Shown here: in pieces, positions 28,338 to 38,576 of the stretch
Numbering within the stretch: position 1 is the first letter of the stretch
Layout of the letters: every line of letters begins with the position of its first letter
Source: Rhodospirillaceae bacterium
GTDB lineage: Bacteria > Pseudomonadota > Alphaproteobacteria > Rhodospirillales > Rhodospirillaceae
NCBI GenBank assembly: GCA_009693785.1
Contig: SHWP01000002.1
Span: forward strand, 59,128 to 123,127
DNA length: 64,000 nucleotides
Reading direction: 5' to 3'
Notes under the pieces: model-generated
Database searches by the model: none
Seen by the model: the letters and a program-made list of their open reading frames with translations, nothing else
Told to the model about the DNA's origin: nothing
Position numbers and translations under genes: made by a program

Positions 28338-28391
28338 ATAAAACGAATAGTAGACGGATAAAACGAATATGAGATACATAAAAAATGAATA
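28338..28391. repeat. Phased direct repeats in the LysR divergent promoter
   Basis: ATAAAACGAATA occurs exactly at 28338-28349 and 28358-28369, 20 bases apart. A third, imperfect copy (ATAAAAAATGAATA) starts at 28378, again 20 bases on. They lie between the LysR gene and the secreted TPR-like gene. Confidence 0.7.
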
Positions 28392-28412
28392 CCTTAGAAG
28401 GGAGCATTTCCC

Positions 28413-29333
28413 ATGACCGAAATGGATTGGAGCGTGCTGCGTGATTTTTTAATCGTCGCCAAAACCGGCAGTCTGTCACGCGCGGCCAAGACGTTGAAGA
28501 TCAGTCAACCCACACTCAGCCGGCGCATCGTTGCCCTTGAGGAGCAATTAAACGCGCGTCTGTTTGTGCGCACACCACGCGGATTGTTGCTGACAGACGA
28601 CGGCGAAGGGGTGCTGGAAGGCGCGCGCCGGGTCGAGCAAGAAGCCTTGGCCATTGAGCGCAAGGCCGATGCCTCACAACAAGCACTCACGGGTACTGTT
28701 CGCATTTCCCTCACCGAAGGCTTGGGCACCTCGTGGCTGCCTAAAAAGCTCGCGGCGTTTCATACCCGCCAACCCGGTTTGTGCGTGGAGATCATGGTGG
28801 ATAACCGCGCGGTCGATTTGGTGCGCCGGGAAGCCGACATTGCCGTGCGGATGTTCCGGCCCAACCAGCCCGATCTGATCGCCAAACATGTTGGCGATGT
28901 GGTGATGGGGCTTTATGGCGCCAAGAGTTATCTCAAAAAAAATGGCCGGCCGGAGCGAACTGAGGAACTCAAGCAGCACAAGCTGGTCGGCTTCGAGGAC
29001 AACATGGCAAAAAACCCGGCCGTGCAGAAATTAGAAAGCCTGTTTTTGCGTGAAAACATTGTGCATCGCTCTAACAGTTTTATCGGCCAACTCACGGCAA
29101 CACGCGCGGGTATCGGTTTGGGTGTGCATGATTGTTTCTTGGCCGACGCATGCCCTGATCTCGAACGCCTGATGCCGCGTTATTTTCAGCACAAGCTTGA
29201 GGTTTGGCTGGTGACACACCCCGATGTGCGCCGCAGCGCACGTATCCGTGCGGTGTATGATTTCATTTCCGAGGCGTTTGCCGCTGATAAAGCGATGCTG
29301 TTAGGTGAAGAGTCGGTGAAGAAAGCTGCTTAA
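28413..29333 (+). CDS. LysR family transcriptional regulator
   Basis: 306-residue LysR regulator. The N-terminal helix-turn-helix is clear ([42 protein letters not shown]), followed by the effector-binding domain ([21 protein letters not shown]). Start has GGGAGCATTTCCC upstream. Divergent from the secreted TPR-like gene, which it may regulate through the phased repeats. Its stop interlocks with the cobT stop in TTAA (29330-29333). Effector unknown. Confidence 0.92.
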   Translation: MTEMDWSVLRDFLIVAKTGSLSRAAKTLKISQPTLSRRIVALEEQLNARLFVRTPRGLLLTDDGEGVLEGARRVEQEALAIERKADASQQALTGTVRISLTEGLGTSWLPKKLAAFHTRQPGLCVEIMVDNRAVDLVRREADIAVRMFRPNQPDLIAKHVGDVVMGLYGAKSYLKKNGRPERTEELKQHKLVGFEDNMAKNPAVQKLESLFLRENIVHRSNSFIGQLTATRAGIGLGVHDCFLADACPDLERLMPRYFQHKLEVWLVTHPDVRRSARIRAVYDFISEAFAADKAMLLGEESVKKAA

Positions 29334-31240
29334 GCCACAGCCGCCGCGCGCAAGGACATCGCCGTGCGGTCGTCTTCCTCGAACAGATCGGTTAGTTCGG
29401 CAATCACTGCGCCGCCCAGTTCATCGGCATCCATCAGCGTCACGGCGCGACGATAATAGCGGGTTACGTCGTGGCCAATGCCGATGGCCAGTAACTGCAC
29501 GGGGGAATAATTTTCGATGTAGGCAATCACATCGCGCAAGTGCTGTTCGAGGTAATTGCCGGGGTTCACCGACAGCGTGGAATCATCCACCGGCGCGCCG
29601 TCGGAAATGACCATCAAGATACGCCGTTGTTCGTGGCGTTGGATCAGCCGGTTGTGCGCCCAGGCCAAGGCTTCGCCATCGATGTTTTCTTTCAGAATGC
29701 CTTCGCGCAGCATCAGCCCCAAATTACGCCGCGCCCGCCGCCAAGGGGAATCCGCCGCCTTGTAAATAATATGGCGTAAATCATTCAAGCGGCCAGGGTT
29801 GGCGGGCTTGCCGTGTTCGGCCCAGGCCTTGCGCGATTGCCCACCCTTCCATTGGCTAGTGGTGAAACCCAAAATCTCCACCTTCACGCCACAGCGCTCT
29901 AAGGTGCGGGCCAAAATATCGGCAGTCATGGCGGCAATGGTAATGGGCCGCCCGCGCATGGACCCGGAGTTGTCGATCAACATTGATACGACCGTATCGC
30001 GGAACTGTGTTTCCTTCTCACGCTTGAACGACAGCGAATGCGTTGGATTGGCGACGATGCGGGCCAAGCGGCTCGCGTCTAACAAGCCTTCTTCCAGGTC
30101 GAAATCCCAACTGCGGGTTTGTTGCGCCATCAAGCGGCGCTGCAAACGGTTGGCAAGGCGCGCGACTACGCCCTGTAGATGGGCAAGCTGACGGTCAAGC
30201 TGGAGGCGCAGGCGCGCCATCTCTTCCGGATCACACAGGTTGGCCGCATCCTCAACTTGGTCGAACTGCGTGGAGTAAACTTTGTAACGCGCTTGGCCGC
30301 GCTTTTCGTTATGGCCGGGCTTGGGCCGGATCTGTTTGCCCTCAGAGCCCGGTTCCATGGCCGCCTCAAGCATGGAAGCGGTCTGGCTATCCTGGTCGTC
30401 GTCGGCCGCCTCACCATCCACTTCTTCGGCACCGGTTTGGCTCTCGCTTTGGCCCTTCGCTGATTCGGATTCTTTTTCCTGCTGTTCGTCGGATTCTTTT
30501 TGCTCGGCGTTCTTGTCGGACTCATCGCCGGTTTCGGTTTCTTCCTCGTCCAACTCCCGGCCGCCATCGTCCTTTTCCAGTTCGAGCGCTTCGATCAATT
30601 GGCGTTCAATATCGGCATAGGCTTTCTGGTCGTGCAGTGCGCCCTTCAGGGCGTTAAGGTGTGCATCAAGCTTATGGCCGAACTCGGATTCGTAGATGTC
30701 TTTGACATGCTTGCAGGTGGGCCCCAATTCGAAGCCACCACAGCGGTCATGAATCAGAACCTTCAGCGCATCGCCCATCTGAATTTGGAAGTGTTGGCGC
30801 GCCATGGCGTAGCCTTCCAAGGTCAGGCGCTGTTCCAAAGCTAGGCCAATGTTCTGCGCCACACCCTGGAAGTGCTCGACACCCAAAGCCTCGACCCGGG
30901 TTTGTTCCATCGCGTTGTAGGCATCGATGGCGTCCTTGCCGTTGGGCATGCGCCGGGCATGAACGCCGGCATTATGATGCTTCAAACGCAGTGCCATGGC
31001 GTCCGCTGCGCCCCGCAATCGCACCACATTCTCTTTGGTGAGTTTTTGCGGGGGCAAGGGCAGGCGGACTTCGCCACTGGCGGCCGCACCGAATTTTTGA
31101 TTGTTGGCGATCGGCGTGAAAACCACCGTGGCGTCTTCGCGCCCTGAAATCGCTTTCACAACCGCTGCGGTCGCGGTCTTGAACGCCTCGGTCTTAGACG
31201 GCCCGCGGTCAGGGTAGCTTTGATATTGGTTCGAGGCCAC
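29330..31240 (-). CDS. cobT: Cobaltochelatase subunit CobT
   Basis: CobT of the aerobic cobalt chelatase, 636 residues. It has N-terminal sequence [32 protein letters not shown], a long acidic region near residues 220-300 ([14 protein letters not shown]...), and a C-terminal von Willebrand A domain with [13 protein letters not shown] near residue 420. With CobS it forms the AAA+/VWA part that drives cobalt insertion into hydrogenobyrinic acid a,c-diamide by CobN. The start is GTG 31240. cobS lies 15 bases upstream; cobN is not in the window. Confidence 0.95.
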   Translation of the reverse strand: MASNQYQSYPDRGPSKTEAFKTATAAVVKAISGREDATVVFTPIANNQKFGAAASGEVRLPLPPQKLTKENVVRLRGAADAMALRLKHHNAGVHARRMPNGKDAIDAYNAMEQTRVEALGVEHFQGVAQNIGLALEQRLTLEGYAMARQHFQIQMGDALKVLIHDRCGGFELGPTCKHVKDIYESEFGHKLDAHLNALKGALHDQKAYADIERQLIEALELEKDDGGRELDEEETETGDESDKNAEQKESDEQQEKESESAKGQSESQTGAEEVDGEAADDDQDSQTASMLEAAMEPGSEGKQIRPKPGHNEKRGQARYKVYSTQFDQVEDAANLCDPEEMARLRLQLDRQLAHLQGVVARLANRLQRRLMAQQTRSWDFDLEEGLLDASRLARIVANPTHSLSFKREKETQFRDTVVSMLIDNSGSMRGRPITIAAMTADILARTLERCGVKVEILGFTTSQWKGGQSRKAWAEHGKPANPGRLNDLRHIIYKAADSPWRRARRNLGLMLREGILKENIDGEALAWAHNRLIQRHEQRRILMVISDGAPVDDSTLSVNPGNYLEQHLRDVIAYIENYSPVQLLAIGIGHDVTRYYRRAVTLMDADELGGAVIAELTDLFEEDDRTAMSLRAAAVA

Positions 31241-31255
31241 GGGCGGCGCGGCCGC

Positions 31256-32251
31256 CTACGCCGCTTCGATGGCCGCACCCGCCACGTCGTGGCCGAAGCA
31301 GCGCTGATAATACTCGGCGATGGTCGCACGCTCGGTTTCATCGCACTTGTTGAGGAACGTCACCCGAAACGCGTAGCCGATGTCTTTGAAGATCGAATTA
31401 TTCTCGGCCCAGCTAATCACCGTACGTGGCGACATGACGGTGGAAATGTCGCCCGCCATGAAACCCTGACGCGTCAGGTCGGCCACGTCGACCATGGCTG
31501 AGATGATCTTCTTGCCTTCCTTGGTGTTGTAGCCGGGGACCTTGGACAGAACGATATTGGTCTCGGCATCGTGCTCAAGATAATTGAGCATGGCGACGAT
31601 GTTCCATCGATCCATCTGGCCTTGGTTGATCTGCTGCGTGCCATGATAAAGGCCTGTGGTATCGCCCAAGCCAACGGTGTTGGCGGTGGCGAATAGGCGG
31701 AACGCTGGGTGCGGGCGGATGACTTTGTTTTGGTCAAGCAGCGTCAGCTTGCCTTCCACTTCCAGCACGCGCTGGATAACAAACATCACATCGGGGCGGC
31801 CTGCATCGTATTCGTCGAACACCAAGGCCACCGGGTGCTGCAGCGCCCAAGGCAACAAGCCTTCACGGAATTCCGTGACCTGAACGCCTTCCCGAATAAC
31901 GATGGCATCCTTACCGATCAAATCAATCCGGCTGATATGGCTGTCGAGATTGATGCGCAAGCACGGCCAATTCAAACGCGCGGCCACCTGCTCGATATGC
32001 GTTGACTTGCCGGTGCCATGATACCCTTGAATGAGCACACGCCGGTTGTGGGCGAAACCCGCCAGGATCGCCATGGTGGTATCGCGGTCGAAACGGTAGG
32101 CCTTATCGATGTCGGGTACATGTTCGTCGCGCTCGGAGAACGCCGGCACCTTCATATCGAAGTCGAATCCGAACACATCGCGTACCGAGACCTGACGGTC
32201 AGGCAAGCGCACGCCCATGTCTGCCCGAGGGATCTCGGATTTCTTACTCAT
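31256..32251 (-). CDS. cobS: Cobaltochelatase subunit CobS
   Basis: CobS, 331-residue AAA+ ATPase of the aerobic cobalt chelatase. Opening residues [32 protein letters not shown] are typical. Walker [10 protein letters not shown] lies at residues 76-84, Walker B is [11 protein letters not shown], and sensor-type [21 protein letters not shown] follows. Upstream of cobT by 15 bases in the same operon. No cobalamin riboswitch is visible upstream. Confidence 0.96.
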   Translation of the reverse strand: MSKKSEIPRADMGVRLPDRQVSVRDVFGFDFDMKVPAFSERDEHVPDIDKAYRFDRDTTMAILAGFAHNRRVLIQGYHGTGKSTHIEQVAARLNWPCLRINLDSHISRIDLIGKDAIVIREGVQVTEFREGLLPWALQHPVALVFDEYDAGRPDVMFVIQRVLEVEGKLTLLDQNKVIRPHPAFRLFATANTVGLGDTTGLYHGTQQINQGQMDRWNIVAMLNYLEHDAETNIVLSKVPGYNTKEGKKIISAMVDVADLTRQGFMAGDISTVMSPRTVISWAENNSIFKDIGYAFRVTFLNKCDETERATIAEYYQRCFGHDVAGAAIEAA

Positions 32252-32403
32252 CTCGATGCTCCAGATTTAGCGTCGCGGCGGCCTGTAGGGCCTAGGTCGG
32301 GGCGCGTTTATGACACGCCCGCGCTTTGCCGCGCAATGTACCTCTCAGACAGGCTCAACCCCAAAGAATACAAGGCTATATGGCTATTTTAGGCTGGTTA
32401 CGA

Positions 32404-33183
32404 TTAGCCAATCCCTTTGGTCCAGCCACCATCGGCGGTCACAGAAGCGCCGATCAGGTTGGCCGCTCTGTCCGATGCCAAGAAGACGATCAATCCGGCA
32501 ACCTCTTCAGGCTCGGCGAGGCGGCCTAAGGGGATCTGGCTGGTATAGTCTTTCTCGACCTCTGCAATGCTGCGCCCAGAGCTTTGCGCCAGGCGGTTCA
32601 TCAAGGTTGACCAGCGCTCGGTACGTGTCGGGCCGGGGTTGATGGCATTCACGGCCACGCCATGGGGCGCGGCTTCTTCGCCAACCCCGCGTGTGATGGC
32701 CAGTAGCGCCGCGTTGGCGGCAGCACCAGGCAACATGCGCGGTGAAGGTTGCAGGGCCGTATTGCCGACAATGTTGACGATGCGGCCATATTTTTGCGCG
32801 ATCATGATGGGCAGTACCGCACGCATCATGCGAATGGTGCCCATGACCTTCAGCTCGAAACTGTCTTGCCACACACGGTCAGCCAGTTCCCAGAACAGTC
32901 CGCCTTGCGATGCGCCAGCCGAGTTGATCAAAATATCGATGCGTCCGAATGTTTCAGCCGCGTGTTTGGTAACGTGGTCCGCGGTGCCGTCCTGGGTTAG
33001 GTCGAGCGGCATCACCAGCGTTTCCGTTCCATGCTGGGCGTGCAGGTCGGCGGCGAGTTTCTCAAGGTCAGCTTTGTTGCGCGCGGTGAGCACCAACTTC
33101 GCACCTTCGGTTGCAAGCAACCGCGCGCTCATGGCGCCAAGTCCGCGGCTCGCGCCCGTGATCACCGCGACTTTATTTTTCAA
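32404..33183 (-). CDS. Short-chain dehydrogenase/reductase family protein
   Basis: SDR protein of 259 residues. The nucleotide-binding motif TGASRGLG lies near residue 10, INSAGAS gives the NNAG position, and NAINPGPTRTER the C-terminal loop. The catalytic YxxxK is missing: the segment reads LPGAAANAALLAIT where YxxxK would be. Such non-canonical SDRs exist, so the reaction is uncertain. It sits between the DnaJ-like gene and cobS, an insertion into an otherwise conserved alphaproteobacterial order, on the same strand. Confidence 0.85.
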   Translation of the reverse strand: MKNKVAVITGASRGLGAMSARLLATEGAKLVLTARNKADLEKLAADLHAQHGTETLVMPLDLTQDGTADHVTKHAAETFGRIDILINSAGASQGGLFWELADRVWQDSFELKVMGTIRMMRAVLPIMIAQKYGRIVNIVGNTALQPSPRMLPGAAANAALLAITRGVGEEAAPHGVAVNAINPGPTRTERWSTLMNRLAQSSGRSIAEVEKDYTSQIPLGRLAEPEEVAGLIVFLASDRAANLIGASVTADGGWTKGIG

Positions 33184-33219
33184 ACGCAGGTCGATGACAC
33201 ATTCTCCCTAAACCGGAAT

Positions 33220-33840
33220 CTAATTTCTCGCTGCGCGCCGCAAGGCGGTTTGTAATAACTGATAGGCGCCATTGATGGCCTTCATGCGCGTTTCCGCCTC
33301 GCGGCTGCCGCCATGTTTATCCGGGTGGTGGCGCTTCACCAACTCTTTATAGCGAAGCTTCAAATCCGCCAAGGTGATGGGGCCATCTGTGTCGAACACA
33401 CGCAGGGCCTTGCGTTCCTCCGGCTTCATGCCCATGTCGGTGGCCCAAGACTGAGCCCGTTTCATTTTGGCTTGCTTGGGATCGAACGCTGTGCCAGCTC
33501 CTAAATCCATCGGGTCGCGAATATCGGCGCGCAACCAAGGCCGGGCCTTTTTAACGCCGGGACCGTTGCCGCTCATAGGCCACGTCGGCCTGTCCCATGT
33601 CGCCATGCGGCGGATTTCAGCCTCGATATCGGCGGGCGCCATGTGGATGTGAAAGTCCCACTTGGCGTTATAGGCGCGCACATGATCGAGGCAGAACATG
33701 ACGTAACTGGATAACGTGCGGTCTTGTGGCGCACGAAAAACGCCCTTGGCCGTGCAGCCCTTCCAGGCGCACATGCATGAAGCGTGTGCGCCACTTCGGC
33801 TGCGCAAGGTCTCAATGGTGATGGGCTTGAACCGGGTCAT
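33220..33840 (-). CDS. DnaJ domain protein
   Basis: 206-residue J-domain protein. The J domain is at the C-terminus (ITLADLKLRYKELVKRHHPDKHGGSREAETRMKAINGAYQLL), with intact HPD, so it can stimulate an Hsp70 partner. The N-terminal 130 residues carry CSCMCAWKGCTAKG-like cysteines (CMCAWKGC) and resemble the alphaproteobacterial family found beside bolA and cobS. No membrane segment. Client proteins unknown. Divergent from bolA. Confidence 0.9.
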   Translation of the reverse strand: MTRFKPITIETLRSRSGAHASCMCAWKGCTAKGVFRAPQDRTLSSYVMFCLDHVRAYNAKWDFHIHMAPADIEAEIRRMATWDRPTWPMSGNGPGVKKARPWLRADIRDPMDLGAGTAFDPKQAKMKRAQSWATDMGMKPEERKALRVFDTDGPITLADLKLRYKELVKRHHPDKHGGSREAETRMKAINGAYQLLQTALRRAARN

Positions 33841-33940
33841 GCCTAAAATATCGTGCGTTCGGCGTCATGTTCCAATCTTGTTTCTTCAGGTGCTTTGTGC
33901 TTCCTCAGGCAGGTCTTTTCCACCAACTGAAAGAGCACTC

Positions 33941-34219
33941 ATGGGCCAATATCGCGATCGGATGACGGCCAAGCTCAACGCGGGATTGGCGCCTTCAAGT
34001 CTTGAGATTCACGACGATTCGATGCGGCATATAGGGCATACTGGCGACAACCCCGATGGCCATGGCGAAACTCACTTCAAGGTCACGGCGGTGTCGGCGG
34101 CCTTTGCAGGCAAATCCCGCGTTGAACGCCAACGATTGGTTTATGGCCTTTTAGCCGATGAGCTTAAGGAACGGGTGCACGCTTTGGAATTGGTATTGCG
34201 CGCACCAGGTGAAGGTTAG
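33941..34219 (+). CDS. bolA: BolA family protein
   Basis: BolA-type protein, 92 residues from ATG 33941; the track start (33716) includes unrelated upstream codons. HIGHTGDNPDGHGETHFKVTAVSAAFAGKSRVERQRLVYGLL is the class II KH-like BolA core with the conserved ETHFKV and RVERQRLVYGLL. BolA proteins work with monothiol glutaredoxins on iron-sulfur cluster handling and on regulation. Its stop interlocks with the convergent DUF2889 gene in TTAG (34216-34219). Confidence 0.95.
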   Translation: MGQYRDRMTAKLNAGLAPSSLEIHDDSMRHIGHTGDNPDGHGETHFKVTAVSAAFAGKSRVERQRLVYGLLADELKERVHALELVLRAPGEG

Positions 34220-34854
34220 CTATTGGCCTTTGTTTCTTCTTTATTAGCGCCCGAATAAAATTGTGGAAACTCACGCTGCACGATGGGCCCATTTGTATCC
34301 CACGAATGGCAGGTGTCGAGTAACGGCGGCCTGATAGTGGTCTCTTTGCGTTTGGCTGCGTTTATTCGCTCGAAGCGTTTGCTGGCAATGGTTTGAAACG
34401 CCGTCGTGGCAATGGTCCCCAACATTTCCACAAGGTGAGTACAGCCATTCACACCGCCGAACTTCTCTTTCACTGCGCGTGTGAAGCCCGGCACCATCCG
34501 CATACCAATCAATTCTTTGAATTTTGGCGTGATGTCGCCGCAAATGCGGAAGGGTGCGAATTCCGTCACGGCCAGCGCATCGACGATGGTCATGCGGTCG
34601 TCATAGGTGATGCGAAAGCCCATGCCGTGCAAGGGCTCGCCGACGGGAACTTCGCCGCGGTCGCGATTGGGAAAGCTGTAGGTCTTGACGTCGGTCATCC
34701 AACCGTCGACGTCCCATAGGCCGTCGGCGCGCTCATAGCCTTCGCATTTCACCGTGCGGGTATGGAGTAGTTTTCGGTCGGCGGTCGAGGCAGGCAACGG
34801 CATGGGCGATTCCAGTCCAAGGTGAAGGGTGCCCCAATGCGGAGCATCCGTCAT
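34216..34854 (-). CDS. DUF2889 family protein
   Basis: 212 residues of DUF2889, function unknown. LLHTRTVKCEGYERADGLWDVDGWMTDVKTYSFPNRDRGEVPVGEPLHGMGFRITYDD is the family core, and FGGVNGCTHLVEMLG with LDTCHSWDTNGPIVQREFPQF forms its C-terminal part. The C-terminal Cys-His region hints at metal or cofactor binding. Same strand as the CBS gene 75 bases upstream. Confidence 0.88.
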   Translation of the reverse strand: MTDAPHWGTLHLGLESPMPLPASTADRKLLHTRTVKCEGYERADGLWDVDGWMTDVKTYSFPNRDRGEVPVGEPLHGMGFRITYDDRMTIVDALAVTEFAPFRICGDITPKFKELIGMRMVPGFTRAVKEKFGGVNGCTHLVEMLGTIATTAFQTIASKRFERINAAKRKETTIRPPLLDTCHSWDTNGPIVQREFPQFYSGANKEETKANS

Positions 34855-34929
34855 TTAGGCCAGAAACCATCATTCTGGTAGAGCGTTTTGTGCGAGGGCC
34901 CTATGCAGCAAACGCCATGCTGTCAGCCT

Positions 34930-35379
34930 TTAGGCCGTTCCGTAGTTCTCGCCATAAATAAAGGCGTTACGGTCTTTCAGGTCCTGCTCCAGTTCGGTGT
35001 TGTAGACTGCATAGAGATCGCGCACGGACACCATGCCGACCACCTTTTTGCCCTCGACCACCGGCAAGTGCCTGTAATTACGCTCGCGCATCATTCGGAT
35101 GGCGTCTGAGGCCTTGTCGTCTGGCCCTAAGGTGTCGGGGTTTGCCGTCATGATATCGCGGGCGAGCGCCGTATCGGGGTTCAACCCGGCTGCGATCACG
35201 CGCGTCGTCATATCGCGCTCGGTGATGATTCCAACCAGCCGGTCGGCTTCCATCACCACGACGGCTCCGATTTTCTTTTCGCGCATCATGCGCGCAACAT
35301 TGCGCACCGTTTCGCTTGGCGCGGCTTTTTGAATGGTTTGGCCACTGATCACGTCGGGAACGATCTTGCGGTACATCAC
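34930..35379 (-). CDS. CBS-domain protein
   Basis: 149-residue protein made of two CBS motifs, the usual size for stand-alone CBS pairs: motif 1 VRNVARMMREKKIGAVVVMEADRLVGIITERDM and motif 2 SDAIRMMRERNYRHLPVVEGKKVVGMVSVRDL. It probably binds an adenine nucleotide and regulates a partner, which is unknown. It follows the CorC gene by 134 bases on the same strand. Confidence 0.9.
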   Translation of the reverse strand: MMYRKIVPDVISGQTIQKAAPSETVRNVARMMREKKIGAVVVMEADRLVGIITERDMTTRVIAAGLNPDTALARDIMTANPDTLGPDDKASDAIRMMRERNYRHLPVVEGKKVVGMVSVRDLYAVYNTELEQDLKDRNAFIYGENYGTA

Positions 35380-35513
35380 AGTCCTCCCTGCTTTAAGACA
35401 GCGGATGGGGTCGTGATCCCAGCAACAATCAATCGGGATCGCATAGACCCCTCAAGATCTCAAGTCTGCGCGCCTGGGCGTTGCCTGGCAAGACGCCGCG
35501 GCTAACGGTTTGA

Positions 35514-36806
35514 TTAAGCTGCCTTATCCGATTTCCGTGGAACGGCGCGCGGCGGTGAAACCCGGATTAATGTCAATTGATTGCGCTGACGGCGTAAGAC
35601 TTCAAAGCGGAAACCATGGAATAAAAACTTCTGGCCTGGTTCGGGGATGGCGCGTGATTCGTGCAGCACCAAGCCTGCCAACGTGGCGGCTTTCTCGTCG
35701 GGTAATTGCCAATCCATTTCGCGGTTCAAGTCGCGCAAGGTCACGCTGCCATCCATCAGGTACGACCCATCGGCCTGTGGCCGAACACCCGCCACGGGCA
35801 AGTCATGCTCGTCACGAATATCGCCGACGATTTCCTCGATGATATCTTCGAGCGTGACGATGCCCATCAGCGCGCCATATTCGTCGACCACCAAGGCGAA
35901 GTGTTCGCGCCGCTCGCGGAAAGCATTCATCTGATCGAGCAACTTGGTGGTGTTGGGAATGAACCAAGGCGGTGTTGCTAAGGCTGCCACATCGACGCGG
36001 TCGGTTTTCCCATCGGCGGAATCGATGGCGCGCAGCAAATTTTTTGCGTGTAGCACGCCGACAATGTTGTCAGGCTGTTCGCGCCACAGCGGAATTCGTG
36101 AATAGGGGCTGGCCGCGACTTGTTCGATGATGTCACTGATGGGCAGGTCAGCGTCGATGGTCACGGCTTTCTTGCGGTGCACGATAATTTCGCTGACCTC
36201 AACGTCGGTCAGGTCCAGCACGCTGCGTAACATGGCGCGCTCGTGCTTGACCTCCTCCTTCACTTCTTTCTCGCCCATTTGCATTTCGATAGTGCCACGC
36301 AATTCGGCAATAATTTGCTGGGCCGACATGGTTTGCTCGGTGGCGATGCCAAACAGGCGCAGCGCTCCGTTAACGAAAAATTCCACGGCGATCGTATACG
36401 GCCGACACACCCATACCAGCGCCGAAACCAGCCCAGCAGTGCGCAACGACATGTTGTTGGCATTTAACAAGGCATAGGTCTTTGGCAAGATTTCGCCGTA
36501 AACAACCACGACCACGGTGATCAGGCCGGTGGCGTAGGCCACGCCATGCTCGCCAAAGGTTTCAATCATGACGCTGGTGGTCAAGGCACCTGCAGCCGTA
36601 TTGGACAGAATATTGCCAAGCAACATGGTCGAAATGAGCCGTTCGCGGCGCTCCAGAAGGCGGGTCACCGTAACAGCGCGTTCATCGCCATCGTCTTTGA
36701 GTTGGTGCATCAACGGCTTCGAGGCAGCCGTCAGCGCGGTCTCGGCCCCGGCAAAAAACGCGCCCGCCGTGAGCAGAAACAGAATCACGATGGCTAAAGA
36801 CATCAT
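35514..36806 (-). CDS. HlyC/CorC (CNNM) family membrane protein
   Basis: 430 residues. N-terminal DUF21/CNNM membrane domain with FFAGAETALTAASKPLMHQL and several helices, two CBS domains (VNIDADLPISDIIEQV and MNAFRERREHFALVVDEYGALMGIVTLEDIIEEIVGDI), then the C-terminal CorC_HlyC ligand-binding domain. Such proteins are thought to handle magnesium or cobalt transport. It follows aroB by 52 bases, an order known from other alphaproteobacteria. Confidence 0.93.
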   Translation of the reverse strand: MMSLAIVILFLLTAGAFFAGAETALTAASKPLMHQLKDDGDERAVTVTRLLERRERLISTMLLGNILSNTAAGALTTSVMIETFGEHGVAYATGLITVVVVVYGEILPKTYALLNANNMSLRTAGLVSALVWVCRPYTIAVEFFVNGALRLFGIATEQTMSAQQIIAELRGTIEMQMGEKEVKEEVKHERAMLRSVLDLTDVEVSEIIVHRKKAVTIDADLPISDIIEQVAASPYSRIPLWREQPDNIVGVLHAKNLLRAIDSADGKTDRVDVAALATPPWFIPNTTKLLDQMNAFRERREHFALVVDEYGALMGIVTLEDIIEEIVGDIRDEHDLPVAGVRPQADGSYLMDGSVTLRDLNREMDWQLPDEKAATLAGLVLHESRAIPEPGQKFLFHGFRFEVLRRQRNQLTLIRVSPPRAVPRKSDKAA

Positions 36807-36858
36807 GGCATTCCTCTTAATCTCTTCGACTGGTTCAATCGGTTGTCCGTGGCCGCGG

Positions 36859-38007
36859 CTAGCTGGCCAGCGCTTGGGCCAGCGTGGCGCGCAGGGCCGG
36901 TTCGCTCACCTCACGGCTCAGAAACGCTTGGCCGATGCCGCGCGCGAGCACGAAGGTCATTTTGCCGTCGGCTACTTTTTTGTCTTGAGCCATATGCGCC
37001 ATCAGGGCCTCGGGCGTGATCTTGCCGCGTGGCCCCGTTTTGGGCGGGGATACGGGCAACCCGATGCTGGCGAGATGGCGTTTGGCGCGCACAGCGTCGT
37101 CCTTAGAACACAATCCCATCCGTGCGGACAGTTCAAACGCTAGCACCATGCCAATGGCCACGGCTTCACCATGGAGCAGTTGGCCGCCGTAGCCCATCTC
37201 GGCTTCCAAGGCATGGCCGAACGTATGTCCGAGATTAAGCAACGCCCGCGCACCCGACTCTTTTTCGTCTTCGGCCACGATCTTGGCTTTGGCGCGGCAA
37301 CTGGTGGCGATAGCGTGAATCAAGGCGGTTTGATCGTTGGTCCCCAGCGCCAAAGCCGTTTGTGCATTGGCTTCTAACCAAGCGAAGAGCGCGGCATCGC
37401 CCAGTAAGCCGTACTTGGCGACCTCGGCATAACCGGCCAGGAGTTCCCGGCGTGGCAAGGTGGACAGAGTTTCGGTATCGGCCAAGACCAATCGTGGCTG
37501 GTGAAAACTGCCGACCAGATTCTTCCCGGCGGACGTGTTGATGCCAGTCTTGCCGCCGACGGAGCTATCCACCTGCGAGAGCAAGGTCGTGGGGATTTGA
37601 ATAAAATCGACACCGCGCAGCAAAATCGATGACGCCAAGCCTGCAAGGTCGCCGACCACGCCGCCACCCAACGCGACGATCATTGTCTTACGCTCGCACT
37701 TCGCTGCCAGCATGGCGTCGAGCACCTGAGCGAGGTGGTTGATATCCTTGCTAGCCTCGCCAGCGGGCACAATCACATGGTCGGTCTTGATGCCGCTTTG
37801 CGACAAGGTAGTTGCAAGGGGGCTCAGGTAAGTCGCCGCTACGTTCGCATCGGTCACGATGAAGGCGCGTTTTTGCGAGAGTACCGGCAAGATAAAATGT
37901 CCGGCGTGCGCCAAAAGGCCCCGGCCAATCAGAATTTCATAGGAGCGTTCCCCGAGCGCGACTAGAACTGAGGTCGAGGCGATGGATGTATGACCGTCGG
38001 GGCTCAT
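36859..38007 (-). CDS. aroB: 3-dehydroquinate synthase
   Basis: AroB, 382 residues, cytoplasmic, NAD- and metal-dependent; converts DAHP into 3-dehydroquinate, second step of the shikimate pathway. Landmarks: VPAGEASKDINHLAQVLDAM, ALGGGVVGDLAGLASSILLRGVDFIQIPTTLLSQVDSSVGGKTGIN, and the metal ligands in LLNLGHTFGHALEAEMGYGGQLLHGEAVAIGM. Its start overlaps the aroK stop in ATGA (38004-38007), so aroK-aroB are translationally coupled, the classical arrangement. Confidence 0.98.
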   Translation of the reverse strand: MSPDGHTSIASTSVLVALGERSYEILIGRGLLAHAGHFILPVLSQKRAFIVTDANVAATYLSPLATTLSQSGIKTDHVIVPAGEASKDINHLAQVLDAMLAAKCERKTMIVALGGGVVGDLAGLASSILLRGVDFIQIPTTLLSQVDSSVGGKTGINTSAGKNLVGSFHQPRLVLADTETLSTLPRRELLAGYAEVAKYGLLGDAALFAWLEANAQTALALGTNDQTALIHAIATSCRAKAKIVAEDEKESGARALLNLGHTFGHALEAEMGYGGQLLHGEAVAIGMVLAFELSARMGLCSKDDAVRAKRHLASIGLPVSPPKTGPRGKITPEALMAHMAQDKKVADGKMTFVLARGIGQAFLSREVSEPALRATLAQALAS

Positions 38008-38576
38008 GGTGTGGTCGCGAGGGGTTGACCGAGGTGTTGTTCCAAGGCCTCCAGGGCGCGTGCTGCCGTAACGTTCGGGTTGTCCGCCCCGGTATCCACG
38101 GCCACATCCGCTTCGGCATAGACCGGGTAACGGGTTTGCATCAATTGTTGCAATGTCTCGCGCGGGTCGCCGGTATTCAGCAATGGGCGGTGCGAGCGGC
38201 CCTTGGTGCGCGAGATCAAGGTGTCTAATTCAGCACGCAGCCACAACGAGACGGCCTGTTCCTTGATCAGCTTGCGGGTCTCGGCATCCATGAACGCTCC
38301 GCCACCGGCGGCAAGAATGCAAGGAGCACCTTGCAGCAAGCGCGACATAACCCGGCGTTCCCCATCGCGAAAATATCCTTCGCCGTATTTTTCGAAGATC
38401 TCGGCGACTGTTAGGCCCGCTGCCTTTTCGATTTCGGCATCGGCGTCGACAAACGGCACATCGAGGCGTGCGGCTAAACGACGGCCGATGCAGCTTTTGC
38501 CAGCACCCATCAAACCCACCAAAACGATGGTTTTGGCGAGGGGTTGTCCGGGGGATGTGTCGCGCTGGTCGTTCAT
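38004..38576 (-). CDS. aroK: Shikimate kinase
   Basis: AroK, 190 residues from ATG 38576; the track start at 38702 is 42 codons too long. The P-loop VLVGLMGAGKSCIGRRLA near residue 22 and RDGERRVMSRLL and ILAAGGGAF are standard. It phosphorylates shikimate with ATP in the shikimate pathway. Coupled to aroB by ATGA. It is divergent from a small membrane protein gene and xerD lies beyond, as in other alphaproteobacteria. Confidence 0.97.
   Translation of the reverse strand: MNDQRDTSPGQPLAKTIVLVGLMGAGKSCIGRRLAARLDVPFVDADAEIEKAAGLTVAEIFEKYGEGYFRDGERRVMSRLLQGAPCILAAGGGAFMDAETRKLIKEQAVSLWLRAELDTLISRTKGRSHRPLLNTGDPRETLQQLMQTRYPVYAEADVAVDTGADNPNVTAARALEALEQHLGQPLATTP

Noticed and set aside
32252-32403. 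Possible cobalamin riboswitch before cobS
   Set aside because: The B12-box pattern and a matching fold were not seen.
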